A stretch of DNA of 64,000 bases from Desulfovibrio sp. (GTDB lineage: Bacteria > Desulfobacterota > Desulfovibrionia > Desulfovibrionales > Desulfovibrionaceae): NCBI RefSeq assembly GCF_019422935.1, contig NZ_JAHZCJ010000011.1, forward strand, positions 62,001 to 126,000, read 5' to 3'. The notes beneath the pieces are model-generated. The model did no database searches. It had not been told where the DNA came from and saw nothing but the letters and a program-made list of their open reading frames with translations. The position numbers and the translations under genes are program-made. Below, one piece after another: positions 24,282 through 32,756 of this stretch. Every line of letters starts with the position of its first letter. Position 1 is the stretch's first letter.

Positions 24282-25349
24282 ATGGTTCCGCCCCACGCAT
24301 CCCCTGCTTCTCATGGCTCTCTTTCTGAAGACGGCATTCTGGCCTGTCTTGGCAGACACTTTCCGCAGACCGGGCCTTCCCTGCTGCTGGGCAGGGGTGA
24401 TGACTGCGCCGTGCTGCGCGGCGGCAAGCCCCTGGCCGTGAGCAGCGACCTTTTCCTGGAAGACGTGCATTTTCGCCGTTCGTATTTTACCCCTGAAGAA
24501 ACAGGCTACAAGGCGCTAGCCGTCAATGTGAGCGATCTTGCGGCCTGCGGGGCGCGGCCCGTGGCCTTTACCCTGTGCCTCGGCCTGCCTGGCTGGGTGG
24601 ACGAACCGTGGTTGGACGCGTTTTTCTCCGGCATGGCAGGTCTTGCCAAGCAGCACAACATGGTGCTGGCCGGGGGCGATCTTTCCGGCTGCGAGCGTCT
24701 GCATATTTCTGTGACCGTGTGGGGCGAGCCCGCCGACCCAGGCACCTTTCTTGTGCGCGGCGGCAGCATGCCCGGCGATGTGCTCTTTGTGGTGGGGCGG
24801 CTCGGTCTTGCCCGCGTGGGGCTCAAGGCCCTTGAAACGCAGGGTCGGGCAGCCCTGGAGCAATGGCCCGCCGCCTGCGCGGCACACCTGCACCCCGAGC
24901 CGCAGGTGGACGCGGGCCTCATGCTGGCGCGGGCCGGGTTCAACGCCCGCCCGCCTGCACTCATGGATGTTTCTGACGGCATCATGCGTGATCTGCCCCG
25001 GTTGCTTGGTCTTACGGGCGAGCTGAGCGCGGCGGGACAGGTCTCGCGCGGCAGCTTGGGGGCGGAAATTATGCTGGCCCGTGGGCAACTGCACCCGGAA
25101 GTAGTGAGCTATGCCGAAGCCCATGGCAGAAATCCCGTACACGAGGCCCTGCTGGGCGGCGAGGATTACGCCCTGCTGGGTTCGTGCGCGCCCGACATGC
25201 TGCCCCCCCTGCATGCAGCCATACCGCGCCTTACCAGCGTCGGTGTTGTGACCTCGGGCGGCGGCATTGTGTGCAACAACGAGCCGCTGGACAACCTGGC
25301 GGACATGCACGGCTTTGACCACTTTGAACGCAAAGGGCAGGAAGCCTGA
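24282..25349 (+). CDS. thiL: Thiamine-monophosphate kinase
   Basis: A 355-aa AIR-synthase-fold ATP enzyme that phosphorylates thiamine monophosphate to thiamine diphosphate. Conserved: GRGDDCAVL, SSDLFLEDVHFRRSYFTPEETGYKALAVNVSDLAACGARP, LAGGDLSG, then DVSDGIMRDLPRLL and GGEDYALLGS. GGAGA from the end of the helicase gene serves as Shine-Dalgarno. It is in a tight four-gene run (uvrD-like, thiL, GT2, aldolase). Confidence 0.94.
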   Translation: MVPPHASPASHGSLSEDGILACLGRHFPQTGPSLLLGRGDDCAVLRGGKPLAVSSDLFLEDVHFRRSYFTPEETGYKALAVNVSDLAACGARPVAFTLCLGLPGWVDEPWLDAFFSGMAGLAKQHNMVLAGGDLSGCERLHISVTVWGEPADPGTFLVRGGSMPGDVLFVVGRLGLARVGLKALETQGRAALEQWPAACAAHLHPEPQVDAGLMLARAGFNARPPALMDVSDGIMRDLPRLLGLTGELSAAGQVSRGSLGAEIMLARGQLHPEVVSYAEAHGRNPVHEALLGGEDYALLGSCAPDMLPPLHAAIPRLTSVGVVTSGGGIVCNNEPLDNLADMHGFDHFERKGQEA

Positions 25350-25350
25350 C

Positions 25351-26259
25351 ATGCGCGCTCATATCGGCGTAGTCTGCTGGAACAGGCTTGAGCTTACGCG
25401 GCTCTGTCTCACCAGCCTCCTGCAAAAAACCCCGCCGGGCTATGGGCTCACAGTGGTAGATAACGGCAGCACCGATGGCACAAAAGAATTTTTGCAATCG
25501 CTGGCCTCGGCGCATCCGCACATGCGCCTGCACTTGCTGCGCCGCAACATGGGCGTGGCCGTGGCCTCCAACCTCGCCTGGGACGACGCCGCCGACGCGG
25601 ATTTTTACGTCAAACTTGATAATGACGTGGAAGTGCTCGACCCGCAGTGGCTGAACCGCCTCATGCGCATGCTGACCGACAATCCCCGCCTGGGCATGGT
25701 CGGATACAAGCTGTGCGCAAAGCATGAGGGTACGCCCCTGACTCTGGCCGATGGTTCGCCCTCGCTGGAGGTCATCTGCTGCAACGGAGCCTGCGCCTGT
25801 ATTCCCCACGCTGTCCACGAACTGCTTGGTTTCTGGAACGAAGGCTTTGGCCGCTATGGTTATGAAGACCTTGAGTACAGCTGGCGTGCCCGCAGGGCTG
25901 GCTATACCCTGGCATACGCTCCCCAGCAGGATGCCCTGCGCCATCACGGCACAGAGCCGGAATTCATCGACCCGGAGCAGGAGCGCGGCAAGCTCTCCAG
26001 CCACACCTCGGATATTTCCGGCACCAAGGCCTACCTTCTGTACCTCCTGCTCTACGAACAGGGGGTCATCCCTTTGAAAATGGGCCGCAAATACCTGCCC
26101 TCACAAGCCCCTGAGGGATTGACCTTTTCGCTCAATCCGGCCCACAAGGCCCTGCAGCGCCTGATGGTTCGCCTTATCAACAGCGTGGACACCAGCCAGC
26201 AGGGCGACCTTTCGCAGCTTGACCTGCGCGCATGGCAAAACAAAGGAAACCCCGCATGA
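25351..26259 (+). CDS. Glycosyltransferase family 2
   Basis: A 302-aa GT-A fold enzyme. The N-terminal HIGVVCWNRLELTRLCLTSLL, TVVDNGSTDGTKEFL, RRNMGVAVASNLAWD and the metal/nucleotide motif YVKLDNDVEVLDPQW are typical of GT2. YEDLEYSWRARRAGY is the ED-rich acceptor-side motif. ATG 25351 follows AGGAAG and lies 1 bp after thiL; the open frame runs back into thiL but without start signals. No membrane helices. Donor and acceptor unknown. Confidence 0.85.
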   Translation: MRAHIGVVCWNRLELTRLCLTSLLQKTPPGYGLTVVDNGSTDGTKEFLQSLASAHPHMRLHLLRRNMGVAVASNLAWDDAADADFYVKLDNDVEVLDPQWLNRLMRMLTDNPRLGMVGYKLCAKHEGTPLTLADGSPSLEVICCNGACACIPHAVHELLGFWNEGFGRYGYEDLEYSWRARRAGYTLAYAPQQDALRHHGTEPEFIDPEQERGKLSSHTSDISGTKAYLLYLLLYEQGVIPLKMGRKYLPSQAPEGLTFSLNPAHKALQRLMVRLINSVDTSQQGDLSQLDLRAWQNKGNPA

Positions 26260-26897
26260 GCACCACCTCGCAGCGGTCTGCAGCCGCGCCTACTACAGAA
26301 AACCAACCTTCCATTCCCTTAGAGCTGGTTGAAGAATTCCGCTCCGTCTGCCGCGATGCATGGAAGCAGGGCCTGCTGTCCGGCTGTAACGGCAATGCCA
26401 GCCGCAGGCTCGGCAGCCACGCGCCAGGGTTGATCTGCGTCACGCGCAGCGGCGCTGCCAAAGGCAGGCTGACCGCCGCCGACTGCTGCCTTATGGACAT
26501 CGCCACAAGCGTTGTTGTATCCGGCGGGCCAGCATCCACAGAATCGGGCATGCACCTTGCCATCTACCGCGCCCGCCCAGACTGTAGTGCCATCCTGCAC
26601 ACCCATCCTCGCCGTCTGCTTGCCTTGAGCTTGCGGCTGGCGGGCAGGCAGGAGGACTTTTTGCGCCTGCCCCTTTTTGAAGCCGAAGTATGGCGGGCCA
26701 AGCTGGGCTTTGCCCCTGCTCTGCCCCCCGGCACTGCAAAACTTGCAGACGCCGTGGCTCTGGCTGCCAGCGGCAAGGATGCCGTGTGGATGGCCGGACA
26801 TGGCCTGTGCTGCCTGGGGCGCACCCTGGCCGAAGCCCTGTGCCTGGCTGAAGAACTGGAACATCTGGCCGCGCTACAGATACTCGCCACAGTGTAG
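26256..26897 (+). CDS. Class II aldolase/adducin family protein
   Basis: A 213-aa zinc-dependent aldolase of the fuculose-phosphate/ribulose-phosphate epimerase superfamily. GCNGNASRR resembles the phosphate loop, ESGMHLAIYRARPDCSAILHTHPRR supplies the catalytic glutamate and two zinc histidines, and WMAGHGLCC supplies the third. ATG 26256 overlaps the GT2 stop (ATGA) and has AGGAAA 7-8 nt upstream; an in-frame ATG at 26232 lacks one. Likely reaction is retro-aldol cleavage or decarboxylation of a phosphorylated sugar. The substrate is unknown. Confidence 0.85.
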   Translation: MSTTSQRSAAAPTTENQPSIPLELVEEFRSVCRDAWKQGLLSGCNGNASRRLGSHAPGLICVTRSGAAKGRLTAADCCLMDIATSVVVSGGPASTESGMHLAIYRARPDCSAILHTHPRRLLALSLRLAGRQEDFLRLPLFEAEVWRAKLGFAPALPPGTAKLADAVALAASGKDAVWMAGHGLCCLGRTLAEALCLAEELEHLAALQILATV

Positions 26898-26921
26898 TGC
26901 AAGCATTGCCGCCGCTCCTTA

Positions 26922-26946
26922 CAGCCCGCATTTGCGGGCTTTTTTG
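26922..26946 (+). terminator. Intrinsic terminator after the uvrD-like/thiL/GT2/aldolase run
   Basis: AGCCCGC ATT TGCGGGCT is followed by six T residues, 24 bp after the aldolase stop. Confidence 0.85.
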
Positions 26947-27038
26947 CGTCTTTTAGTGTTACGACTTGCAAAAACATACGCATAATTGTAGCATATATTA
27001 TATTTTCGTAATACAAAATCCAAAGGAGCTCTCCCACC

Positions 27039-27830
27039 ATGCATATCCGTTCGCACCTCTGCGTCGCTCTGGCCATTATGGGTCTTATGGTTTCCAGCTC
27101 TGCCGCCCTGGCCCACGAATTCATCCTCAAGCCCGACACGGCAACCCCTGCAGCCGGGCAGAAAACCCGCATGCAGGCGCAGGCAGCCCATGTGTTCATG
27201 GTCAGCGAAGAAGCCGAAAACCCCGCCAACGTGCGTCTGTACCTCTTGCAGGGCGACAAAAAAACCGACATCGCCCTTGTGGAAGACAAGGCGCTCGTTT
27301 CGCTGGTGGGCGACTTCACCCTCGCGCAGAACGGCCCCGCCATGCTGGTGGGCCACCGCCTGCCCCAGATATGGTGCGAAACAACGCAGGGTGAAATGGA
27401 AGGCAGCCGCGCCGCCCTTGAAGCCAAGGGCATGAAGGTCAAATCCTCCGGCAAGTATGAAAAATTCGCCAAGACCCTGCTCAATCCCGCCAGCAACGAC
27501 ACCCTGTTCGGCAAGGCACTTGGCCAGGATCTGGAACTTGTGCTGCTGACCAACCCCGCAGACATCAAGCCCGGCGCCCCCCTGAACGTACAGGTGTTGC
27601 TGCGCGGCAAGCCCGTGCCCAATGCCACTGTGGGCCTGACCCACGATGCCTTCAGCAAGGATCAGGATACCTACAAATCCAAGGCGCAAACCGATGCGCA
27701 GGGCAAGGCCTCCTTTACCGTGGACAAGCCCGCCCTGTGGATGCTGCGCACCACTGTGGTGGAAAAGACCCCCAGCACGGATGCAGATGAGCACCATCTG
27801 CGCGCCACCTATGTGTTCCCCGTAAAGTAG
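27039..27830 (+). CDS. Periplasmic DUF4198 protein, NikK-like
   Basis: A 263-aa exported protein. A signal peptide (residues 1-25, MHIRSH...SSSAALA) is predicted to be cut before HEFILKP, so the mature chain would start with histidine. The middle contains ALVSLVGDFTLAQNGPAMLVGHRLPQIWCETTQGEMEG and the end a beta-sandwich of the kind LNVQVLLRGKPVPNATVGLTHD with DAQGKASFTVDKPALWMLR, matching DUF4198. Such proteins (NikK) accompany NikL and ECF-type nickel transporters in Desulfovibrio. AAGGAG precedes the ATG. No transporter genes follow. Metal binding is inferred. Confidence 0.7.
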   Translation: MHIRSHLCVALAIMGLMVSSSAALAHEFILKPDTATPAAGQKTRMQAQAAHVFMVSEEAENPANVRLYLLQGDKKTDIALVEDKALVSLVGDFTLAQNGPAMLVGHRLPQIWCETTQGEMEGSRAALEAKGMKVKSSGKYEKFAKTLLNPASNDTLFGKALGQDLELVLLTNPADIKPGAPLNVQVLLRGKPVPNATVGLTHDAFSKDQDTYKSKAQTDAQGKASFTVDKPALWMLRTTVVEKTPSTDADEHHLRATYVFPVK

Positions 27831-27919
27831 CCCCATATCCACACGCATGCAGGCGGGGGAAGGTTAGCTTTCTCCCGCCTGTGCGCATTCCCGCACCTGC
27901 TTGAGGCAAGGATAGTTAT

Positions 27920-28408
27920 ATGCGCATTTTTCTTTTGGGGCGCTGCGCCGCCATCTGTCTTGCGGTTGCGCTGCTCCTGGCAGGCACCGCTGCCCAGGTT
28001 TCGGGCCATGCCCTGTATGCGGCAGACACCCGACATGACGGCGTGGTGCTTGTGCAGTTTGCCTACTCCAGCGGCGAGCAGCCCACCTATGCCAAAGTGG
28101 AGGTGTACAGCCCCGCGGACGACAAGGTGGAATTTCAGAATGGCCGCACGGACGCACAGGGGCGATTTGCCTTCATGCCTGATGCGCCGGGCCGCTGGCG
28201 CATCATCATGGCCGACAACATGGGGCACAGGGTTGAACACCCGGTGGAAATCAGCGCAGCTCAGGGGGCCGCAGCCGCAGACAGCGGGCACGATGCGGGG
28301 CCGGGCGGCTTTGCCATGCCCTCGCGTATTCTGCTGGGCCTGAGCCTCATCGCCAACATGGCGCTGGCGGCTACCGTGCTGCGGCGCAGGAAAAAACATA
28401 TGGCCTGA
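27920..28408 (+). CDS. NikL-like exported protein with C-terminal membrane anchor
   Basis: A 162-aa protein with a signal peptide (about 1-29) ending VSG before HALYAADT, a small carboxypeptidase-regulatory-like beta domain (AKVEVYSPADDKVEFQNGRTDAQGRFAFMPDAPGRWRIIMADNMGHRVEH), a His/Gly/Ala linker and one C-terminal helix (MPSRILLGLSLIANMALAATVL) followed by RRRKKH. The domain would face the periplasm. It is 89 bp downstream of the NikK-like gene. The same pair accompanies NikMQO nickel transporters elsewhere; here they stand alone. Confidence 0.65.
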   Translation: MRIFLLGRCAAICLAVALLLAGTAAQVSGHALYAADTRHDGVVLVQFAYSSGEQPTYAKVEVYSPADDKVEFQNGRTDAQGRFAFMPDAPGRWRIIMADNMGHRVEHPVEISAAQGAAAADSGHDAGPGGFAMPSRILLGLSLIANMALAATVLRRRKKHMA

Positions 28409-28435
28409 CTGCCGCTCCAAATTATTTTTGACCGC

Positions 28436-28473
28436 AAAAAAAGGGTGCCTCCTGATGGAAGCACCCGTTTTTT
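28436..28473. terminator. Bidirectional terminator between the NikL-like gene and serS
   Basis: GGGTGC and GCACCC pair around a 12-base loop, with seven A residues before and six T residues after. It serves the plus-strand NikL-like gene and the minus-strand serS. Confidence 0.8.
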
Positions 28474-28491
28474 ACATCTGGCAACGTGCGT

Positions 28492-29766
28492 TTATTTCGG
28501 CTCAATAACTTCCCTGCCGCCCATGTAGGGAACCAGCACCTTGGGCAGCACAAGGCTGCCGTCCTTTTGCTGGCAGTTTTCAAGGATGGCGGCAATGGTG
28601 CGGCCCGTGGGCAGGCCGGAACCGTTGAGCGTGTGCAGGAACATGGCCTTGCCGCCCTTGGGCTTGAAGCGGATATCGGCCCTGCGGGCCTGAAAATCCG
28701 TGCAATTGGAGCAGGAAGAAATTTCGCGGAAAGTTTTTTGCGTGGGCAGCCACACTTCCACATCATAGGTCTTGGCAGAGCTGAAGCCCATGTCGCCCGT
28801 GCAGAGGGTGATGACCCGGTAGGGCAGTTCGAGCATTTCCAGCAGGTTGCAGGCATGACCGCGCATGATCTCAAGCTGATTGAAGCTGTCGTCAGGATGG
28901 GCGAAACGCACCATCTCGACCTTGGTGAACTGGTGCATGCGGATAAGACCGCGCGTATCCTTGCCCGCGCTGCCCGCCTCGGAGCGGAAACAGGGCGTGG
29001 CCGCACAGTAGGCGCGGGGCAGATCGGCCTCATCCAGCACTTCGCCAGCGTGCAGGTTGGTCAACGGTACTTCGGCAGTGGGGATCAGATAGTATTCCCA
29101 CTCGCGCAGCTTGAACAGGTCTTCCTCAAACTTGGGCAACTGGCCCGTGCCTGTCATGCTGGTGCGGTTGACCATGTAGGGCGGGCAGACTTCAATATAG
29201 TCTTCGGCCACGGTGTGCTGATCTAGAAAAAAGTTCACCAGTGCGCGTTCCAGGCGCGCGCCCCAGTTCAGGGACACCACAAAGCGGCTGCCGGTCAGGC
29301 GGGCGGCGCGCTCAAAATCAAGCCCGCCAAGGGCCACGCCCAGATCCCCATGCTCGCGCGGCTCAAAATCAAATTCACGCGGCGTGCCCCAGCGGCGCAC
29401 TTCCACGTTTTCCGATTCATCCTTGCCCACGGGCACGGCGGCGTCAGGCAGGTTGGGTACGCGCATGAGCCAGGTTTCCACATCGGCCTTGGCTTGGGCG
29501 GTTTCAACGTCCAGTTCCTTAATGCGTTCGGAAACGCCGCTCATTTCGGCCAGCAGAGCCGTGGCATCTTCGCCCGCGCGTTTTTTGGCGGCCACTTCGG
29601 CAGAGGCCGCGTTGCGGCGGCTCTTGAGGGTTTCCACCTCGGTCAGCAGGGCGCGGCGGCGGGCGTCCAGCGCCAGAAATTCATGAACATCCAGATCCGA
29701 ATGCCTGTCGGTCAAAGCCTTGGTCAGCACTTCGGGCTGCTTTTGCACCAGTTTGAGGTCAATCAT
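28492..29766 (-). CDS. serS: Seryl-tRNA synthetase
   Basis: A 424-aa class II synthetase. An N-terminal two-helix coiled coil for tRNA-Ser (about 25-100, with [21 protein letters not shown] at the hinge) precedes the catalytic domain. Motif 2 is [28 protein letters not shown] and motif 3 is [19 protein letters not shown] 29766 has AGGAG on the minus strand; the open frame extends to 29904 without start signals. Single gene with its own terminator. Confidence 0.97.
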   Translation of the reverse strand: MIDLKLVQKQPEVLTKALTDRHSDLDVHEFLALDARRRALLTEVETLKSRRNAASAEVAAKKRAGEDATALLAEMSGVSERIKELDVETAQAKADVETWLMRVPNLPDAAVPVGKDESENVEVRRWGTPREFDFEPREHGDLGVALGGLDFERAARLTGSRFVVSLNWGARLERALVNFFLDQHTVAEDYIEVCPPYMVNRTSMTGTGQLPKFEEDLFKLREWEYYLIPTAEVPLTNLHAGEVLDEADLPRAYCAATPCFRSEAGSAGKDTRGLIRMHQFTKVEMVRFAHPDDSFNQLEIMRGHACNLLEMLELPYRVITLCTGDMGFSSAKTYDVEVWLPTQKTFREISSCSNCTDFQARRADIRFKPKGGKAMFLHTLNGSGLPTGRTIAAILENCQQKDGSLVLPKVLVPYMGGREVIEPK

Positions 29767-30005
29767 AGCCGCTCCTGAAAAAAACGCGCACCGCGCGGGA
29801 TATAGCAAAATCTGCTCCTCATGGGGATGGGGAGCGCAACAGACAGGCTGTAGCATGCTGGGCCGCTGCCTGCAAGGCGGCTGCATGCGGTCCGTATCTG
29901 ACAATCCGGCGCAGGCAGACCTGCAAACCTTGCAAAAGGCAAATTTTGCGTATACGTAGTAACGAGTATTCTGGAGATTTTCTATACAAGTTACGTGAGG
30001 CCGTC

Positions 30006-30590
30006 ATGAAACATTTACGCATTGTTCTTTGTGTATCCCTGCTGGCGTTGCTTGCAGCCTGCGGGCCGAGCAACAATGTCCGACTCCTGCCGCCGCCCTC
30101 TCTGGACGCTTCGGTGCTTCCTTCTCCCAACGCACCCCGTGTGACCGTTGTGATGTTTGAAGACAAACGCATGGATCAGACCGTCATCGGCACCCGCCGC
30201 GACAGCAGCGCGTTTGTCACCACCGACAATGTCGCCCAGTGGATCAGCAAGGCTCTGGCCGATGAACTTGCGCGCAACGGCATGCAGGTTTCCTATTCCA
30301 TCAGCGTGAACGAAGCGCGTAAAGGCAACCCCGACTTTATGGTCACTGGCCAGGTCGATGAAGCCAACATCCGCGAAACGTCCACCACCGACATGTCCAC
30401 ATCGCTGCGCGCAAACTACGTGCTTGCCAACCGGCAGGCGCGCATCCTGCGTGAATCGCTCAACGCTTCGCAGTCGCGCACCGGCCTGCCCTCGGGCAGT
30501 GCTGCCGACAACCTGATGCTGGAAACTCTGCGCGACCTGGTCAAGCCCATGGCGCACAAGATTGTCCAGACCATCGAGGCAAAAAAATAA
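30006..30590 (+). CDS. YajG-like lipoprotein
   Basis: A 194-aa protein with a lipoprotein signal (MKHLRIVLCVSLLALLAAC); the lipobox LAAC puts the lipidated cysteine at residue 19. The body has VTVVMFEDKRMDQTVIGTRRDSSAFVTTDNVAQWISKALADELARNGMQV, which resembles the YajG lipoprotein family; the resemblance is by eye and moderate. Probably anchored to the outer membrane. GAGG precedes ATG 30006. A TPR gene starts 4 bp after its stop. Function unknown. Confidence 0.75.
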   Translation: MKHLRIVLCVSLLALLAACGPSNNVRLLPPPSLDASVLPSPNAPRVTVVMFEDKRMDQTVIGTRRDSSAFVTTDNVAQWISKALADELARNGMQVSYSISVNEARKGNPDFMVTGQVDEANIRETSTTDMSTSLRANYVLANRQARILRESLNASQSRTGLPSGSAADNLMLETLRDLVKPMAHKIVQTIEAKK

Positions 30591-30594
30591 GCCC

Positions 30595-32049
30595 ATGCGG
30601 GCCTTGCGTACATTGTTTTCCAGCTTGCCCCTGGCGGCTCTGCTGGGAACTTTTGCCCTGCCGCCGGTCTTGCTGACCGGCGGTGCGGCATGCGCAGCAG
30701 AACACACGTCCGGCCCTCCGGCGGCAATCTCCGCTGCTGACACGCCAGCAACCGAGGGCAAGGGCACCAACGGCAACACGGCTGACAATACCCCAGCCGA
30801 AAGTGCCAGCTCCTCGTCTCCCGCGCCTGATCCGCTCTCGCCTTTGGAAAACGGCCCCTCTGCTTCCAGACCAGGCCCCCTCCCCCTGCCTTCGCCCGTT
30901 CTTCGCAGCGCGCACTGCCCTGCCGCCCCCCTGCCCCCGCATGCCCAAAGGCTGTGCGCGGAAGCCACCGCACTTCTGGATGCCCTGCACACTGCCGCAA
31001 CAGCCCTGCCTAACAGGCGCGATATCCGCATGGGCATAACCGACTTCAACGAATACACCGCGCTGGCCGCAGAACTGTACACCCCGCTGACAGAGGTTGA
31101 CCATGCTGCCGCTGGCGGGGATTCCGGCGCGCAAAGCATCACAGTCACCTTGCTGGGCCGGCCCGATGCGGCGGAAACGCTGCTGCGGCTGCTGCGCAAT
31201 CCTGATGCCCTGAAAGTGCGGCGTTTACTGCTGGCCGACCTGATGACCACAACGGCAAACGCCCGGCAGGTCGCTCAGGCGATCGCCGCCGCCGATGCCC
31301 TCCCAGGAACCGGCGGCTCCGGCGATGCGTCCCCCGGTTCTGGCGGTACGTGGTACATTGCCAAGGTTACACCGCCAGGGCAGTTGACCCAGCACCCGCC
31401 CATGCCTACCCCCGAAGACATCACCAAGGAGGCGGCGCAACAGAACGCGCAGCAGAACGCTGATGCTCTGGCAGACACTCTTGCCGCCGCCATTGCGGCT
31501 CTGGATACATTGCGCCTATCGCCCGAGGGCTGGCTGACCTCGGCAGAATCTCTGGCAGTCCTTGAAAAAGCTGCCGTCAGTCTGCCGCAGAGCGCAGCTA
31601 CTCAGCTACTTCTGGGTGAGGCACTTTTGCAGGCAGGCATGCCGCAGCGCAGTATCGCTTCCTGCACTGCAGCACTGGAGCTTGCCCCAGACCTTGGCCG
31701 CGCACGGTACATCCGCGCACTTGCCCACTGGCGCTTGCAGCAACTGGCCCTTGCCGAAGATGACCTGAGCGCGGTGCTGGAAGCAACCACGGATGCTTTT
31801 CCACACACTTCGGATAAAGTCCGGCTTTTGCGAGCGCGCGGCGCATTGCGCATGTTGCGCAGCAACGAACCCGGCATGTGCGAGGACCTGGCCGCCGCCT
31901 GCGCTCTGGGCGACTGCGAAGGCCTGGCCGCCGCCCGTGGACAGCAGATGTGCCTTACGCCTTCAAGTCAGGTGGATACCCGGCCCGCTGCTGATGCCGT
32001 CACGCCCCAACCGCCCGCCACGGCTGGCGACATGGCCGAAAAACCATGA
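30595..32049 (+). CDS. Exported TPR-repeat protein
   Basis: A 484-aa protein with a signal peptide (about 1-35, ending ACA before AEHTS). A low-complexity Ala/Pro/Ser/Thr region follows (about 36-105), then an alpha-rich domain of no recognised family. At least two TPR-like units lie near the end (SAATQLLLGEALLQAGMPQRSI and GRARYIRALAHWRLQQLALAEDDL). Four late cysteines (MCEDLAAACALGDCEG, QQMC) could form disulfides in the periplasm. The Shine-Dalgarno is weak and the start is 4 bp after the lipoprotein stop, so translation is probably coupled. Function unknown; a scaffold for envelope complexes is possible. Confidence 0.7.
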   Translation: MRALRTLFSSLPLAALLGTFALPPVLLTGGAACAAEHTSGPPAAISAADTPATEGKGTNGNTADNTPAESASSSSPAPDPLSPLENGPSASRPGPLPLPSPVLRSAHCPAAPLPPHAQRLCAEATALLDALHTAATALPNRRDIRMGITDFNEYTALAAELYTPLTEVDHAAAGGDSGAQSITVTLLGRPDAAETLLRLLRNPDALKVRRLLLADLMTTTANARQVAQAIAAADALPGTGGSGDASPGSGGTWYIAKVTPPGQLTQHPPMPTPEDITKEAAQQNAQQNADALADTLAAAIAALDTLRLSPEGWLTSAESLAVLEKAAVSLPQSAATQLLLGEALLQAGMPQRSIASCTAALELAPDLGRARYIRALAHWRLQQLALAEDDLSAVLEATTDAFPHTSDKVRLLRARGALRMLRSNEPGMCEDLAAACALGDCEGLAAARGQQMCLTPSSQVDTRPAADAVTPQPPATAGDMAEKP

Positions 32050-32390
32050 GCCGATCCCCTCTGCTCAAGGTTTACGGGCATGTGTACCCTGTGAACGATG
32101 ATTTTTACGCGGCACTGCAACAGGCCTGCGTCGATGCCATGCCGGATGAAGATGACGTGCCTGTTCTTGAGCGTGATGGCGACATGGCCCGCATTTCTTT
32201 TGAAGGCATGTACTTTCCCGTGGATGAAGTGCTGGCGGTACTTGGAGAACATCTCTGCCCGGAACATAAGGGAAAACTTGATGTGCTTGATATGGAGGGT
32301 TGGCGGCTTTATCGCCACACCTTCAACCACGGACATATTGAAAGCCACAGCGCTCCGCTGAACAATGTTCTGGATTACTCCGGCCATTGA
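32046..32390 (+). CDS. Small acidic hypothetical protein
   Basis: A 114-aa cytosolic protein with no recognised family. It is acidic in the middle (DAMPDEDDVPVLERDGD) and has a compact beta-rich look (MARISFEGMYFPVDEVLAVLGEHL), with a His-rich end (HTFNHGHIESHSAPL). Its ATG overlaps the TPR gene stop by 4 bp, making a lipoprotein-TPR-small protein operon. Confidence 0.65.
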   Translation: MSRSPLLKVYGHVYPVNDDFYAALQQACVDAMPDEDDVPVLERDGDMARISFEGMYFPVDEVLAVLGEHLCPEHKGKLDVLDMEGWRLYRHTFNHGHIESHSAPLNNVLDYSGH

Positions 32391-32756
32391 TTTTTGCCAG
32401 ATTTCAGCACTCTCTGCCTGCATTCTGCCCCTCCGCAAGTCACCCCGCGCCAGATATCTCGCCCCCTGAAATGTGACTTGATCACAATTTTCGCCACAAT
32501 TTTCGCGCCATAAAATTATGGTTTCCATATTTTTTTTGTACGCGTCCGCTTTTTGTGTCTATAATCACAAGCTTTGTGCCCGCCACGTATTTGGCATCTT
32601 CGATATTTCTTGAGCACTCGCCTTTCTGTCCGAAATCTCTGGCAAAAGGGTTCCCTTATGTATATTCTGGCGTTGAAATCGACAGAGTCTTTGCCGCAGT
32701 TCGCGCAGCAGGGGCAATGCCCCTGAACCAGTCCGGGCGGCAAAGGAGGGGGAACC
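32391..32756 (+). other. 366-bp non-coding region upstream of the PAS-GGDEF gene
   Basis: No supported gene. It holds an odd-spaced palindrome TGTGA-N5-TCACA (32472-32486) and two perfect tandem copies of CACAATTTTCGC (32483-32494 and 32495-32506). AT-rich sequence with promoter potential follows (32508-32570). The strong AGGAGG (32744-32749) of the next gene ends it. Confidence 0.6.
32483..32506. repeat. Tandem 12-bp direct repeat
   Basis: CACAATTTTCGC occurs twice head to tail without mismatch. It overlaps the right half of the TGTGA/TCACA palindrome and lies about 250 bp upstream of the PAS-GGDEF start. Confidence 0.8.

Noticed and set aside
26956-26975. NikR operator in front of the NikK-like gene
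   Set aside because: GTGTTAC is present once, but no matching GTAACAC lies at the expected distance.
32472-32486. CRP/HcpR site
   Set aside because: The half-sites are right but the spacer is 5, not 6; I list it as an unusual palindrome, not as a CRP-family site.
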